Part shown: piece by piece, positions 17,124 through 24,623 of the stretch
Position numbering within the stretch: position 1 is the stretch's first letter
How the letters are laid out: each line of letters begins with the position of its first letter
From: Roseateles amylovorans
GTDB lineage: Bacteria; Pseudomonadota; Gammaproteobacteria; Burkholderiales; Burkholderiaceae_C
DNA length: 64,000 nt
Reading direction: 5' to 3'
NCBI RefSeq assembly: GCF_025398155.2
Contig: NZ_CP104562.2
Span: forward strand, 4,278,001-4,342,000
Translations under genes and position numbers: made by a program
Notes under the pieces: model-generated
Told to the model about the DNA's origin: nothing
Database searches by the model: none
The model's input: the letters and a program-made list of their open reading frames with translations, nothing else

Positions 17124-17830
17124 TTTGGTTTTCTCGGCCAATTTGGAAAACCAGCGTCACGCCCAGCCTTCCATTGTTCCGGAGTGAGATCTCGCTGATA
17201 AACCACATACCCATGCAAATATTTAATGCACTTCTGTTCGTCAGCCCAGTGCGAACGAAACATCAAAACTTGGCCGGACAAACCATCATAACCAATCTTT
17301 GATCTTCCCACAGCAACGGAATTCTGCATTGCGAGGTCTGGGAATGATGGTTCAGCAGAAATTTTCCCGCGCGGCGTACTTCCATGCTTTTCGTCATTTG
17401 CCTCGTAGACGTCTGTGTATGAAGTACAGCAGTTATCGTTATTCGAATTCACCCCTGAAGCGTGTAAGTATCTGACCTTGGGTCATAACCCCAGCGTCCG
17501 CCACTCGGACTCGCACTTGGCACTGGCGGCGGCAGTGGCATTGGCCCCCAGGGTGTAGGAACAGCCTGTAAACCCATTGGGTCACTAAAGCCCAGCGGAT
17601 TCCCACCCACATAAGCGTACGTGTTGATGCCCCCGTCCAACCCGATGGGGTCACTTTGAACATACCTCCCAGTCGTCGCGTCATAGTCCCGGAAGTAGTT
17701 GTAATTCAGCCCCGACTCCTTGTCGAAGTACGGCCCGGGGAACCGCAGATTCACTGCCAGCGTCTCGATCGAGCTCGGAATCGCCTCCGCCGGCGTGGTC
17801 CCAAACGGCTCGCTCAGCCAGCGCCAGCGC
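17120..17830 (-). pseudogene. Orphan Rhs core with toxin tip, cut by IS3 at its 5' end and frameshifted
   Basis: Rhs core reads from the IS end at 17830 (RWRWLSEPFGTTPAEA) through GRYVQSDPIGLDGGINTYAYV to SDPMG. The frame then enters a Pro-rich linker and stops at 17449 (DTYTLQG). A -1 slip at the G4 run (complement of 17454-17457) would continue as VNSNNDNCCTSYTDVYEAN for about 110 residues, ending FPNWPRKPK with an ATGA overlap to the 17123 gene. The same stretch could start from a GTG at 17452 as a separate short protein. Both readings give the same domain (GYDGLSGQVLMFRSHW, YLHGYVVYQRDLTPEQWKAG), probably the toxin. Its fold is not recognised. Confidence 0.65.
17626..17830 (-). repeat. 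Rhs core repeat, copy D
   Basis: About 205 bp nearly identical to the start of copy A (from 1621), ended by the IS3 left end at 17831. Confidence 0.8.
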
Positions 17831-17862
17831 TGACCTGCTCGGGAATTTCGAGACAGTAGTTC

Positions 17863-18708
17863 CTAGAAGACGGCGGGTTGCAGGACTTGATGGAGTTGCT
17901 GCTTGAACTCCGTCGGGGTCAAGTATTGCAGGCTGCTGTGCGGCCTGACCTCGTTGTAGTGCTGACGCCAGGACTCGATGACGACCTTGGCCTCGCGGCG
18001 CGAGCGGAACCATTCAACGGACAGACATTCGTCGCGGAGCTTGCCGTTGAAGCTCTCGTCGGTACCGTTCTGCCAGGGCTTGCCCGGGTCGTTGAGCACG
18101 GTCGCGATTCCGGCGCCGGCGATCCATTCCAGGATGGCCAGGCTAACGAACTCCGGCCCGTTGTCCGAACGCATGAACAGCGGCGCTCCGTGCACGCTCA
18201 CCAGCCGTGATAGCACCTCGATCACGCGCTTGGATCGGATGGAGCCGGCCACGTCGATGGCCAGGCACTCGCGGGTGTACTCGTCGATGACGGTCAGGCA
18301 CTTGAGCTGCTGGCCCGTGGCCGTCGTGTCAAAGACGAAGTCGTAGGCCCAGACCATGTTGGCCTTGAAGGGCGTGTGCACGCGCGGCCGCTGGGACGCA
18401 ATGCGTTTGCGCGAACGCTTCCTGGGCACCAGCAGGCCCGCCTGGCGCCACAGCCGATGCGTGCGCGACCAGCTCAGTTCGAATCCGCGTCGGCGCAGGA
18501 AGATGCGGATGCGCCGGTAACCGTAGCGTGGGTACTGGGCCGACAACTCCTTCATCGCCTCGATCACTGGCGCATCCTTGGCCAGCATGCGCGGCTTGTA
18601 GCTGGGCGTGGCCCGGGACATGCCGACGAGCCCGCAAGCCCGACGCAGACTCAGGCCGCGCTCGCGAGCGAAGGCGACCTGGGCGCGTCGAGCCGGCGGG
18701 CTCACCAT
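17863..18708 (-). CDS. IS3-family transposase OrfB
   Basis: A 281-residue protein, or the C-terminal part of OrfAB. An HTH_21 part (YPRYGYRRIRIFLRRRG) precedes the rve core with WAYDFVFD, FMRSDNGPEF and NGTDESFNGKLRDEC giving D, D and E. The ATG at 18708 lies in the A7 slippery stretch shared with orfA (complement of the T run near 18710-18716). Intact. Confidence 0.9.
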   Translation of the reverse strand: MVSPPARRAQVAFARERGLSLRRACGLVGMSRATPSYKPRMLAKDAPVIEAMKELSAQYPRYGYRRIRIFLRRRGFELSWSRTHRLWRQAGLLVPRKRSRKRIASQRPRVHTPFKANMVWAYDFVFDTTATGQQLKCLTVIDEYTRECLAIDVAGSIRSKRVIEVLSRLVSVHGAPLFMRSDNGPEFVSLAILEWIAGAGIATVLNDPGKPWQNGTDESFNGKLRDECLSVEWFRSRREAKVVIESWRQHYNEVRPHSSLQYLTPTEFKQQLHQVLQPAVF

Positions 18709-18965
18709 TTTTTTGCGTTGATCTCCTTCAGGACCTCGATGTCCAGATCACGCTCAGCCAGCAGCTTCTTGAGCCGGCTGTTCTCCAGCTCCAGGGCCTT
18801 CAGGCGCTTGACGTCAGCCACTTCAAGCTGGCCGAAGTGCTTGCGCCAAGCGTAGATCGTGGGCTCGCTGACCTTGTGCTTCTTGGCCGCTTCCGCCACC
18901 GTGGTGCGGTCCGCCTCGCGCAGGATCGCCACCATCTGTTCTTCCGTGAATCGACTCTTTCTCAT
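18702..18965 (-). CDS. IS3-family OrfA
   Basis: An 87-residue protein from the ATG at 18965 (MRKSRFTEEQMVAILREAD), the usual start for this group, with an HTH (VAEAAKKHKVSEPTIYAWRK) and a leucine zipper. It ends EINAKKW just after the A7 frameshift site. Confidence 0.9.
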   Translation of the reverse strand: MRKSRFTEEQMVAILREADRTTVAEAAKKHKVSEPTIYAWRKHFGQLEVADVKRLKALELENSRLKKLLAERDLDIEVLKEINAKKW

Positions 18966-19030
18966 GGGCTCCTCTTGGGATAGAGCCATCTTCTCTGGAA
19001 ATCAACGTCTCGGAGAAACCGGGCAGGTCA

Positions 19031-19163
19031 CATGGCACTCAGAAAATTCAACCAGTCGGACGCCAGAGGCATACGTAAACGAAGCACTATTTTTATCGGC
19101 CTTTGAGCAACCGAACAGCGCCCCTAATGCCAGAAGGGAAGAAATGATAGACAAGAATTTCAT
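19031..19163 (-). pseudogene. N-terminal fragment of a lipoprotein, truncated by IS3
   Basis: From the ATG at 19163 the frame reads MKFLSIISSLLALGALFGC, a lipoprotein signal with lipobox LFGC, then SKADKNSASFTYASGVRLVEF, and meets the IS end at 19030 after about 44 codons. The ATG overlaps the stop of the upstream frame as ATGA. The missing remainder is not found at the other side of the IS, supporting a deletion. A small lipoprotein after an Rhs tip could be an immunity protein. Confidence 0.6.
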
Positions 19164-19354
19164 GGCGCGGCGAAATGAAACGTGTCAATGAGGGTCCGCG
19201 CGTCTTCGACGACCTCACTCAACCCGGCGCGATTCTGGCAAATTGCCTGCAATGCAGCCACCCCGGAACTGCAACAGAGCCAGTGCGCGTTGTTTTGAAA
19301 CCGCCCCCCCGCGCGCTCATCGCGCAAGTCATCGATTCGGCCCCAAAAAAACAA
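19160..19354 (-). CDS. Possible small coding frame upstream of the lipoprotein, 5' end uncertain
   Basis: A short frame ending ICQNRAGLSEVVEDARTLID and TFHFAAP stops in ATGA overlap with the 19163 lipoprotein start. The overlap suggests it is the tail of a real gene (perhaps another tip). Its apparent ATG at 19354 lies inside the tolC terminator, and a seven-base G/C run near 19304-19310 may hide a lost base. Weak call. Confidence 0.3.
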   Translation of the reverse strand: MFFWGRIDDLRDERAGGRFQNNAHWLCCSSGVAALQAICQNRAGLSEVVEDARTLIDTFHFAAP

Positions 19355-19376
19355 AGCGCCTGATACACAGGCGCTT
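19344..19376 (-). terminator. Intrinsic terminator of the tolC operon
   Basis: A perfect 9-bp stem (AAGCGCCTG with CAGGCGCTT, 19354-19376) has a 5-base loop and, on the leftward strand, is followed by a T-rich tract (complement of the A run at 19345-19355). It lies 42 bases after the tolC stop. Confidence 0.85.
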
Positions 19377-19417
19377 CATTCATTCAATCATCCGCCGGCC
19401 ATTGCCGGCCCGGCCCC

Positions 19418-20815
19418 TCACCGCAACGGCGTCACCACCCCTCGCCCTTGCGACCAGATGATCGCCACCACCTGCTGCGCGTCATACAGCGCATTCACAT
19501 GCGCGATGCGCATCGAGTAGTAATCGCCCTCCGCCGCCATGACGTCGAACAGCGAGCGTTTGCCCAGTTGCTGCCACTGCTGCAGTGTGAAGCCGCGCAC
19601 ACGGTCGCTGTTGCGCAGGATGTCGACGATGCGACGCGACCGGTCCATGGACGATTGCGCCGCCTCGTACATCTCCTGCACGCGGTAGCGCTTGGCCTCG
19701 ATGGTGTCGTCGCGCTGCAGCGATGCCGCCTGGGCGCGTCGACGGGCCGATGTCAGTGCCGAATCCGCGCCCGGCTGGACGATCGGAATGTTGACCTGCA
19801 CGCCGCCCACCCAGTCCTGCTGACGCGCCTGACCGACCGTCGCCGCGCCCGTGACCAGCAAGCTCACGCTCGGCTGCTGGCCCGCGCGGACCGATTCCGC
19901 ATAACTGCGCTGCGCCTGCGCATTGGCCGCCGCCTGCGCCACGTCCGGCGCCAGCATCACGTCCGACAGCATTTCATTCAGATCCGGCAGACGCGCCAGC
20001 ACCGTGCTCATCGTGGCACTGCGCGGCAGATCGTCACCCACGAAACGCTTGAGCCGCACCTCGGTCTGCCGCAGTGCCGACACCGTCTGTTCATAGGACA
20101 GGTCGGCCTGCTGCAGGCTCTTCTGCGCCTGCACCAGTTCGCTGGCGCGGCCGCGGTCCGCCTTGGTGATGATGTCCAGCGCCTCAACCAGGCAGGCCAT
20201 CTTGCGCACGTACTGGGTGTAGACCTGCGCCTGCAGTTGGTAGCGGCCTCGGTCCAGCGCCAGCGACACCGTCTGCAGCGCCAGTTGTTCTTCCGCATTG
20301 CTGGTGCCGAAGCGTGCCGCCTCCGCCAACTGCGCGCGCCATTCGGTGAGCTTGGTGATGCGGCCGGAGTCATAGATCGGCGCGGTCACGCTCAGCGTGC
20401 CGCGGCCTTGCAGGCCGCTCTGGCGTGTGTCGGGTCCGTTGCCCGGCAAGATCGTGCCTACATGCGAGCCCGTCACCCCCAGCGTGACGGTAGGCATGCG
20501 CTGCGCCTTCGCTTCCGCCAGATCGGCTTCGGCCGCTTGCGCCAGCAGGCGCACCGCGCCGACCGCCTTGCTGCGATTGAGCGCGCGCTCGACCAGTTCC
20601 TGCAACTGCGTCCGCGGATCAGCCGTGCCGGATTCCAGCAGTGCCGCATCCTTGGCGGCCGTCTGCGTCGCCGGCAAGGCCGCATCGTCACTGCAGCGGC
20701 TGGGCGGCGGGTTCTGCGCCCACGCAGGCAGCACCAGCGCCCCCACGGCCAGGGCAAGACAGGAAGCGACGAAGGGATGGCGCCGATGGTTCCGGCGCGG
20801 AGTGGTGTCGGTCAT
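19418..20815 (-). CDS. TolC-family outer-membrane channel of a type I secretion system
   Basis: A 465-residue protein starting at the ATG at 20815, which gives a clean Sec signal (FVASCLALAVGALVLPAWA) after a basic N-terminus; an upstream extension to 20956 has no such signal. The body is the alpha-helical TolC barrel-tunnel fold, with two repeats rich in Ala, Gln and Leu (for example ELVERALNRSKAVGAVRLLA and DLSYEQTVSALRQTEVRLKR). It is the last gene of the leftward operon after the HlyD adaptor (175 bases away) and is closed by the terminator at 19344-19376. It forms the outer-membrane duct for the substrate of the ABC transporter, most likely a large RTX-type adhesin or exoprotein encoded elsewhere. 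Confidence 0.9.
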   Translation of the reverse strand: MTDTTPRRNHRRHPFVASCLALAVGALVLPAWAQNPPPSRCSDDAALPATQTAAKDAALLESGTADPRTQLQELVERALNRSKAVGAVRLLAQAAEADLAEAKAQRMPTVTLGVTGSHVGTILPGNGPDTRQSGLQGRGTLSVTAPIYDSGRITKLTEWRAQLAEAARFGTSNAEEQLALQTVSLALDRGRYQLQAQVYTQYVRKMACLVEALDIITKADRGRASELVQAQKSLQQADLSYEQTVSALRQTEVRLKRFVGDDLPRSATMSTVLARLPDLNEMLSDVMLAPDVAQAAANAQAQRSYAESVRAGQQPSVSLLVTGAATVGQARQQDWVGGVQVNIPIVQPGADSALTSARRRAQAASLQRDDTIEAKRYRVQEMYEAAQSSMDRSRRIVDILRNSDRVRGFTLQQWQQLGKRSLFDVMAAEGDYYSMRIAHVNALYDAQQVVAIIWSQGRGVVTPLR

Positions 20816-20989
20816 GGTCACGCGTACTGCAAGCAATTTCCCATGCCTGTACTGGACCAGTTCTGGACCACGGCGAAACCTCGATAAGGAGGAATGAAGA
20901 CGACAGTTCAACAGATGTCCGGCAACTTGCGGTAACCAACAGTTACCCTGTCGCACCCAGACCTGCGCCCACCTGTGACAGGCGCGGGA

Positions 20990-22198
20990 TCAACGCTCCC
21001 GCAGCGCCTCGCGGGACTTCAGCATCGGACGCAACAGATAACTCAGCACCGAGCGCTCACCGGTGCGGATCTCCACCGACGCGGTCATTCCCGGGATCAC
21101 CGGCAGCGGCTCGCCCTTCATCTGCAAGGTGCTGCGGTCCGCCGCCACGATGGCCCGGTAGTAGGTGCCCTCGCCGTTCTTTTCCGTTTCGCCCAGGGCA
21201 TCGGGGCTGATGTATTCGATCTTGCCGTGCAGGCCGCCATTGACGTTGTAGTCATAGCCGGACAGCTTGACGATGGCGCTCTGCCCCACCTGCACGAAGC
21301 CGATGTCCCGCGGCTTGACCCGCGCCTCGACCAGCACCCGCGGCCCCAGCGGCACGATTTCCATGATCGGCGCGCCCGAGGACACCACCCCGCCCACCGT
21401 GTTCATCTTGATGTTCTTGACCAGCCCCTTGACCGGCGACTTCAGCACCGTGTGCTGCAACGCATCGCGGCGCACCACCATCTGCTCGTCGATCTGCGCC
21501 AGCTCGGTCTGCACCCGCGACAGATCGGTGCTCGCCTCCTGCCGGAAGCGGCTGATACGTTCGTTTCGTTGCTGTTGCAATTCGTTGACCTGGCGCGTCA
21601 GCCGCATGACCTCGACGTTCGACATCAGCCCCTTGGACGCCATGTCCTGCGCCATCTTCTGCTCGGTCGCGAGCAGCCCCACGCTGCGGTTGATGCTGGA
21701 GACCGCCTCCTCCAACACCCGACGCCGGGTTTCGAAGACTTCCGTCTCGCTGTCCACCAGCCGCTGCACCTGCTGCACTTCCGGCGGGAACTTCAGCGCC
21801 TGACCCAAGGCCTCGGCCCGCAGCCGCGCCACCTGCGCCATCACGCCCAGCCGTTTGACCTGGCTTTCGTTCTGCGCCGCCTCGGCCCGCGTGGGATCGA
21901 GCTCCGCCAGCGGTTGGCCAGCTTCCACTTCCTCACCCTCGCGCACCAGCAGCTTGCTCAGCATGCCGGATTCGAGGCTGGTGATGATCTGCTCCTTGCC
22001 GTCCGGCACGATGCGGCCGTCGCTGCGGGTGACCTCATCCACCGTGGCGATCGACGACCAGGCCACGCCCACCAGCAGCACCGCCGCCAGCAGATACAGC
22101 ACCCAGACCGCGCGCGGCAAGGGCTCGTCGATCAGCGCCGCGTTCACGCTGCCGACGAACAGGCCTTCTTCGCGAGTGAGGGTGCGTTCTTGTGCCAT
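20990..22198 (-). CDS. HlyD-family membrane-fusion protein of type I secretion
   Basis: A 402-residue protein. A short cytoplasmic N-terminus, one membrane span (VWVLYLLAAVLLVGVAWSSI, about residues 31-50), the lipoyl/beta-barrel start (GRIVPDGKEQIITSLESGML), a long coiled coil (about 120-250) and the second barrel half (VEARVKPRDIGFVQVGQ). The C-terminal signature GMTASVEIRTGERSVLSYLL is typical of HlyD/LapC. It links the ABC transporter at 22229 to TolC at 19418. It starts 30 bases after the ABC gene. Intact and full length. Confidence 0.95.
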   Translation of the reverse strand: MAQERTLTREEGLFVGSVNAALIDEPLPRAVWVLYLLAAVLLVGVAWSSIATVDEVTRSDGRIVPDGKEQIITSLESGMLSKLLVREGEEVEAGQPLAELDPTRAEAAQNESQVKRLGVMAQVARLRAEALGQALKFPPEVQQVQRLVDSETEVFETRRRVLEEAVSSINRSVGLLATEQKMAQDMASKGLMSNVEVMRLTRQVNELQQQRNERISRFRQEASTDLSRVQTELAQIDEQMVVRRDALQHTVLKSPVKGLVKNIKMNTVGGVVSSGAPIMEIVPLGPRVLVEARVKPRDIGFVQVGQSAIVKLSGYDYNVNGGLHGKIEYISPDALGETEKNGEGTYYRAIVAADRSTLQMKGEPLPVIPGMTASVEIRTGERSVLSYLLRPMLKSREALRER

Positions 22199-22228
22199 GG
22201 GAAGTCAGAGAGTCGCGTGCGACGTCGG

Positions 22229-24604
22229 TCAGACCGAGGCCGAGCGCTGCACCGGCTGTGCCGCCGGATGCATGTGCAGATTGCCGGCCTCCGGCGCGCT
22301 CTGCGCCGGCGCCTGCCCGGCGGGCGCGGCCGGGCGGACGCCCGAGAGCGCCGCCAGCACCTGATCGCGCGGGCCGTCCATCACCAGCCGGCCACTGTCC
22401 ACCACCAGGATGCGCGACACCAGCTCCAGCACCGCCGGCCGATGGGTGACCATCACCAGCGTGCACTGGCCGGCGGCATCGCGCAGCTGGCGCAGGAAAG
22501 CGATCTCGCTTTGCGCATCCATCGAGCTGGTGGGCTCGTCCATCAGCAGGATCTGCGGACGGGTGACCAGGCTGCGCGCCAGCGCCACCAGTTGCCGCTG
22601 GCCGCCAGACAACAGGCTGCCCATTTCGCCGACTGGCAGGTCCCAGCCCATCGGATGCCCGGCCACCACGCGGTCCAGGCCCGTCAGCTTCGCCACTTCG
22701 ACCAGCCGTTGCGCATCGACATGCCGTCCCATCAGGACGTTGTCACGCAAGGTGCCGTGAAAGAGCCGCGGCTCTTGCGACACAAAGCCCACCTTGCTGC
22801 GGAACTCGGCCGGATCCACCTGCCGAAGGTCGATGCCGTCCACTTCCACCATGCCCTCGGTGGGCTGGTACAAGCCCGCGAGCATGCGCAGCACCGTCGA
22901 CTTGCCGCTGCCGATGCGTCCGAGGATCGCCAACCGCTCACCCGGCTGGATGCGCAAGGTCACATTGCGCAGCACCTTCGGCGACTGACCGTCACCTTGC
23001 GGCGGATAGGAGAAGCCGACATCGTTCAGGCCGATGCGGCCGGTGATCTGGTTCAGCGGCACATAGTTGCGGTTGGACTCCCGCTCGGTCGGCGCATTCA
23101 TCACGCTGTTGAGCGACTGCATCGCCGCGCGCGCGCCCTGGTAACGGGTCGCGAGGCTGACCAGGCTGTTCAGCGGCATGGTGGCGCGGCCGGCAAACAT
23201 CACCGCGCCGATCAGCGAGCCGGCGCTGATCACGCCGTCGTTGATCAGGTAGACGCCCCACACCAGCATGATCAGGTTGATCAGCTGCTGCATGGTCATC
23301 GAGATGTTCATGCTCCAGCTCGACATCGTCCGGGCCCGCAGCGCGGACTCGGCCACGATCGCGGTGCTTTGCTCGTAGCGACGCAGGAAGCGGCCCTCGG
23401 CGCCGGAGGTCTTCAGGTCTTCCAGGCCTTCCAGCGCCTCGACCAGGGTGCCGTGCAGATCGGCCGCCTCGGTCATGTTGGTGCGCATCGCCCGGCGCAG
23501 ATAACCCTGGATGGCCAGGCTCATCAGCAGCATCAGCGGGATCGCGCCCATCAGCACCCAGCCCAGCGGACCACCGATCACGAAGGTCATCGCGACGAAC
23601 ACGACGATGAACGGCAGGTCGGTCAGCACCGACATGGTCGCGGAGGTGAAGAAGTCCCGCACCACCTCGACCTGCGCCAGATAGTGGGCATAGGAGCCAG
23701 CCGACGCCGGCTTGTGTTCCATCCGCACGCCCAGCGTCTGGCGGAACAGCTTGGCGCCGATGATCAGGTCGGTCTTGCGGCCGGCCAGGTCGATCAGGTG
23801 GCTGCGCAACTGGCGCGCAAACATGTCGAACAGCAGCGCCAGCCCGGCACCGACCGCCAGTGTCCACAGCGTGACGAGCGCCTGGTGCGGAATGACCTTG
23901 TCGTAGATGACCGAGGTCACCAGGCCCGACACCAGCATCAGCACATTGCTCAGCAGCGCGGCCAGCATCGCCGAGCGGTAATAGGGCACGAAGCGACGCA
24001 GGGTGCCCCACAGCCAGTGATTCTCGGGCTGCAGCAGCGGCTGATCTTCCTTGGACAGCGGCTTGGCCTGCGATTGCTCCTGCGGCGTCACCGCCAGGAT
24101 GAAACCGCTGTATTCCTGATCCAGCTCGGACGCCGGCGCCACGCAGCTGGCCGCCTCCGGGCCGGGGAAAACGACTTCGTAGCGGGCCCCGCCCTCCGGC
24201 GCATCGTCCAGGCGGCGGACCAGCACGCAGGCGTCGCCGCCGTTGAGCAGCAGCACCGCAGGCAGCAGCAGCTGGTGGATTTCCTCGATGCCCTTGCGCA
24301 GCAGCCCGGCGTTGTAGCCGGCCTCGCGCATCAGGCGAATGCCCTGGTCAGGGCTCAGCGCGCCTTCGATCGGCGCGCCCGCGCGCAGGGATTCGATCGA
24401 GCGCGGCCGGCCGTGATGCTGGGTCAGCCAGGCCAGGCATTGCAGCAGCGGATCGACCGCCGGCTGCTGGGCCAGGTCCGCCAGCGGATCATGCGGTTCG
24501 TCCGGCATGCCGGGCGCGCGCTGGCCGTCCTCGGCGGCCAGACGCAGGCCGGGGCGGCGTGCGTGCGGGTCTCCGTCGAAGAAAGGATCGTGCGGCCGGG
24601 TCAT
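22229..24604 (-). CDS. Type I secretion ABC transporter with C39-like N-terminal domain
   Basis: A 791-residue protein. Residues about 45-190 form a peptidase-C39-like domain (DPLLQCLAWLTQHHGRP, then LLRKGIEEIHQLLLPAVLLL); the usual D-C-G motif and catalytic His are not seen, so it is likely a substrate-docking domain as in HlyB/LapB rather than a protease. Six membrane spans follow (about 205-510), then the ATPase with Walker A GRIGSGKST (about 565), the LSGGQ signature and Walker B ILLMDEPTSSMD. The end is an Ala/Pro-rich tail. It powers export through HlyD and TolC. The SPINDLY gene lies 20 bases upstream. Confidence 0.93.
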   Translation of the reverse strand: MTRPHDPFFDGDPHARRPGLRLAAEDGQRAPGMPDEPHDPLADLAQQPAVDPLLQCLAWLTQHHGRPRSIESLRAGAPIEGALSPDQGIRLMREAGYNAGLLRKGIEEIHQLLLPAVLLLNGGDACVLVRRLDDAPEGGARYEVVFPGPEAASCVAPASELDQEYSGFILAVTPQEQSQAKPLSKEDQPLLQPENHWLWGTLRRFVPYYRSAMLAALLSNVLMLVSGLVTSVIYDKVIPHQALVTLWTLAVGAGLALLFDMFARQLRSHLIDLAGRKTDLIIGAKLFRQTLGVRMEHKPASAGSYAHYLAQVEVVRDFFTSATMSVLTDLPFIVVFVAMTFVIGGPLGWVLMGAIPLMLLMSLAIQGYLRRAMRTNMTEAADLHGTLVEALEGLEDLKTSGAEGRFLRRYEQSTAIVAESALRARTMSSWSMNISMTMQQLINLIMLVWGVYLINDGVISAGSLIGAVMFAGRATMPLNSLVSLATRYQGARAAMQSLNSVMNAPTERESNRNYVPLNQITGRIGLNDVGFSYPPQGDGQSPKVLRNVTLRIQPGERLAILGRIGSGKSTVLRMLAGLYQPTEGMVEVDGIDLRQVDPAEFRSKVGFVSQEPRLFHGTLRDNVLMGRHVDAQRLVEVAKLTGLDRVVAGHPMGWDLPVGEMGSLLSGGQRQLVALARSLVTRPQILLMDEPTSSMDAQSEIAFLRQLRDAAGQCTLVMVTHRPAVLELVSRILVVDSGRLVMDGPRDQVLAALSGVRPAAPAGQAPAQSAPEAGNLHMHPAAQPVQRSASV

Positions 24605-24623
24605 TGGGGGAATCGTGACTCAA

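Larger units (their letters stand above)
17831..19030 (-). mobile_element. IS3-family element, IS407-like group
   Basis: A 1200-bp element with terminal inverted repeats beginning TGACCTGC at 17831 and at the complement of 19030, with matching GAGAC blocks further in. It carries orfA and orfB overlapping by a few bases. The flanks differ: Rhs core on the left, a truncated lipoprotein gene on the right, and no short direct repeat (gcgc versus catg). It is therefore probably the scar of a deletion or recombination between two copies. Confidence 0.9.
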
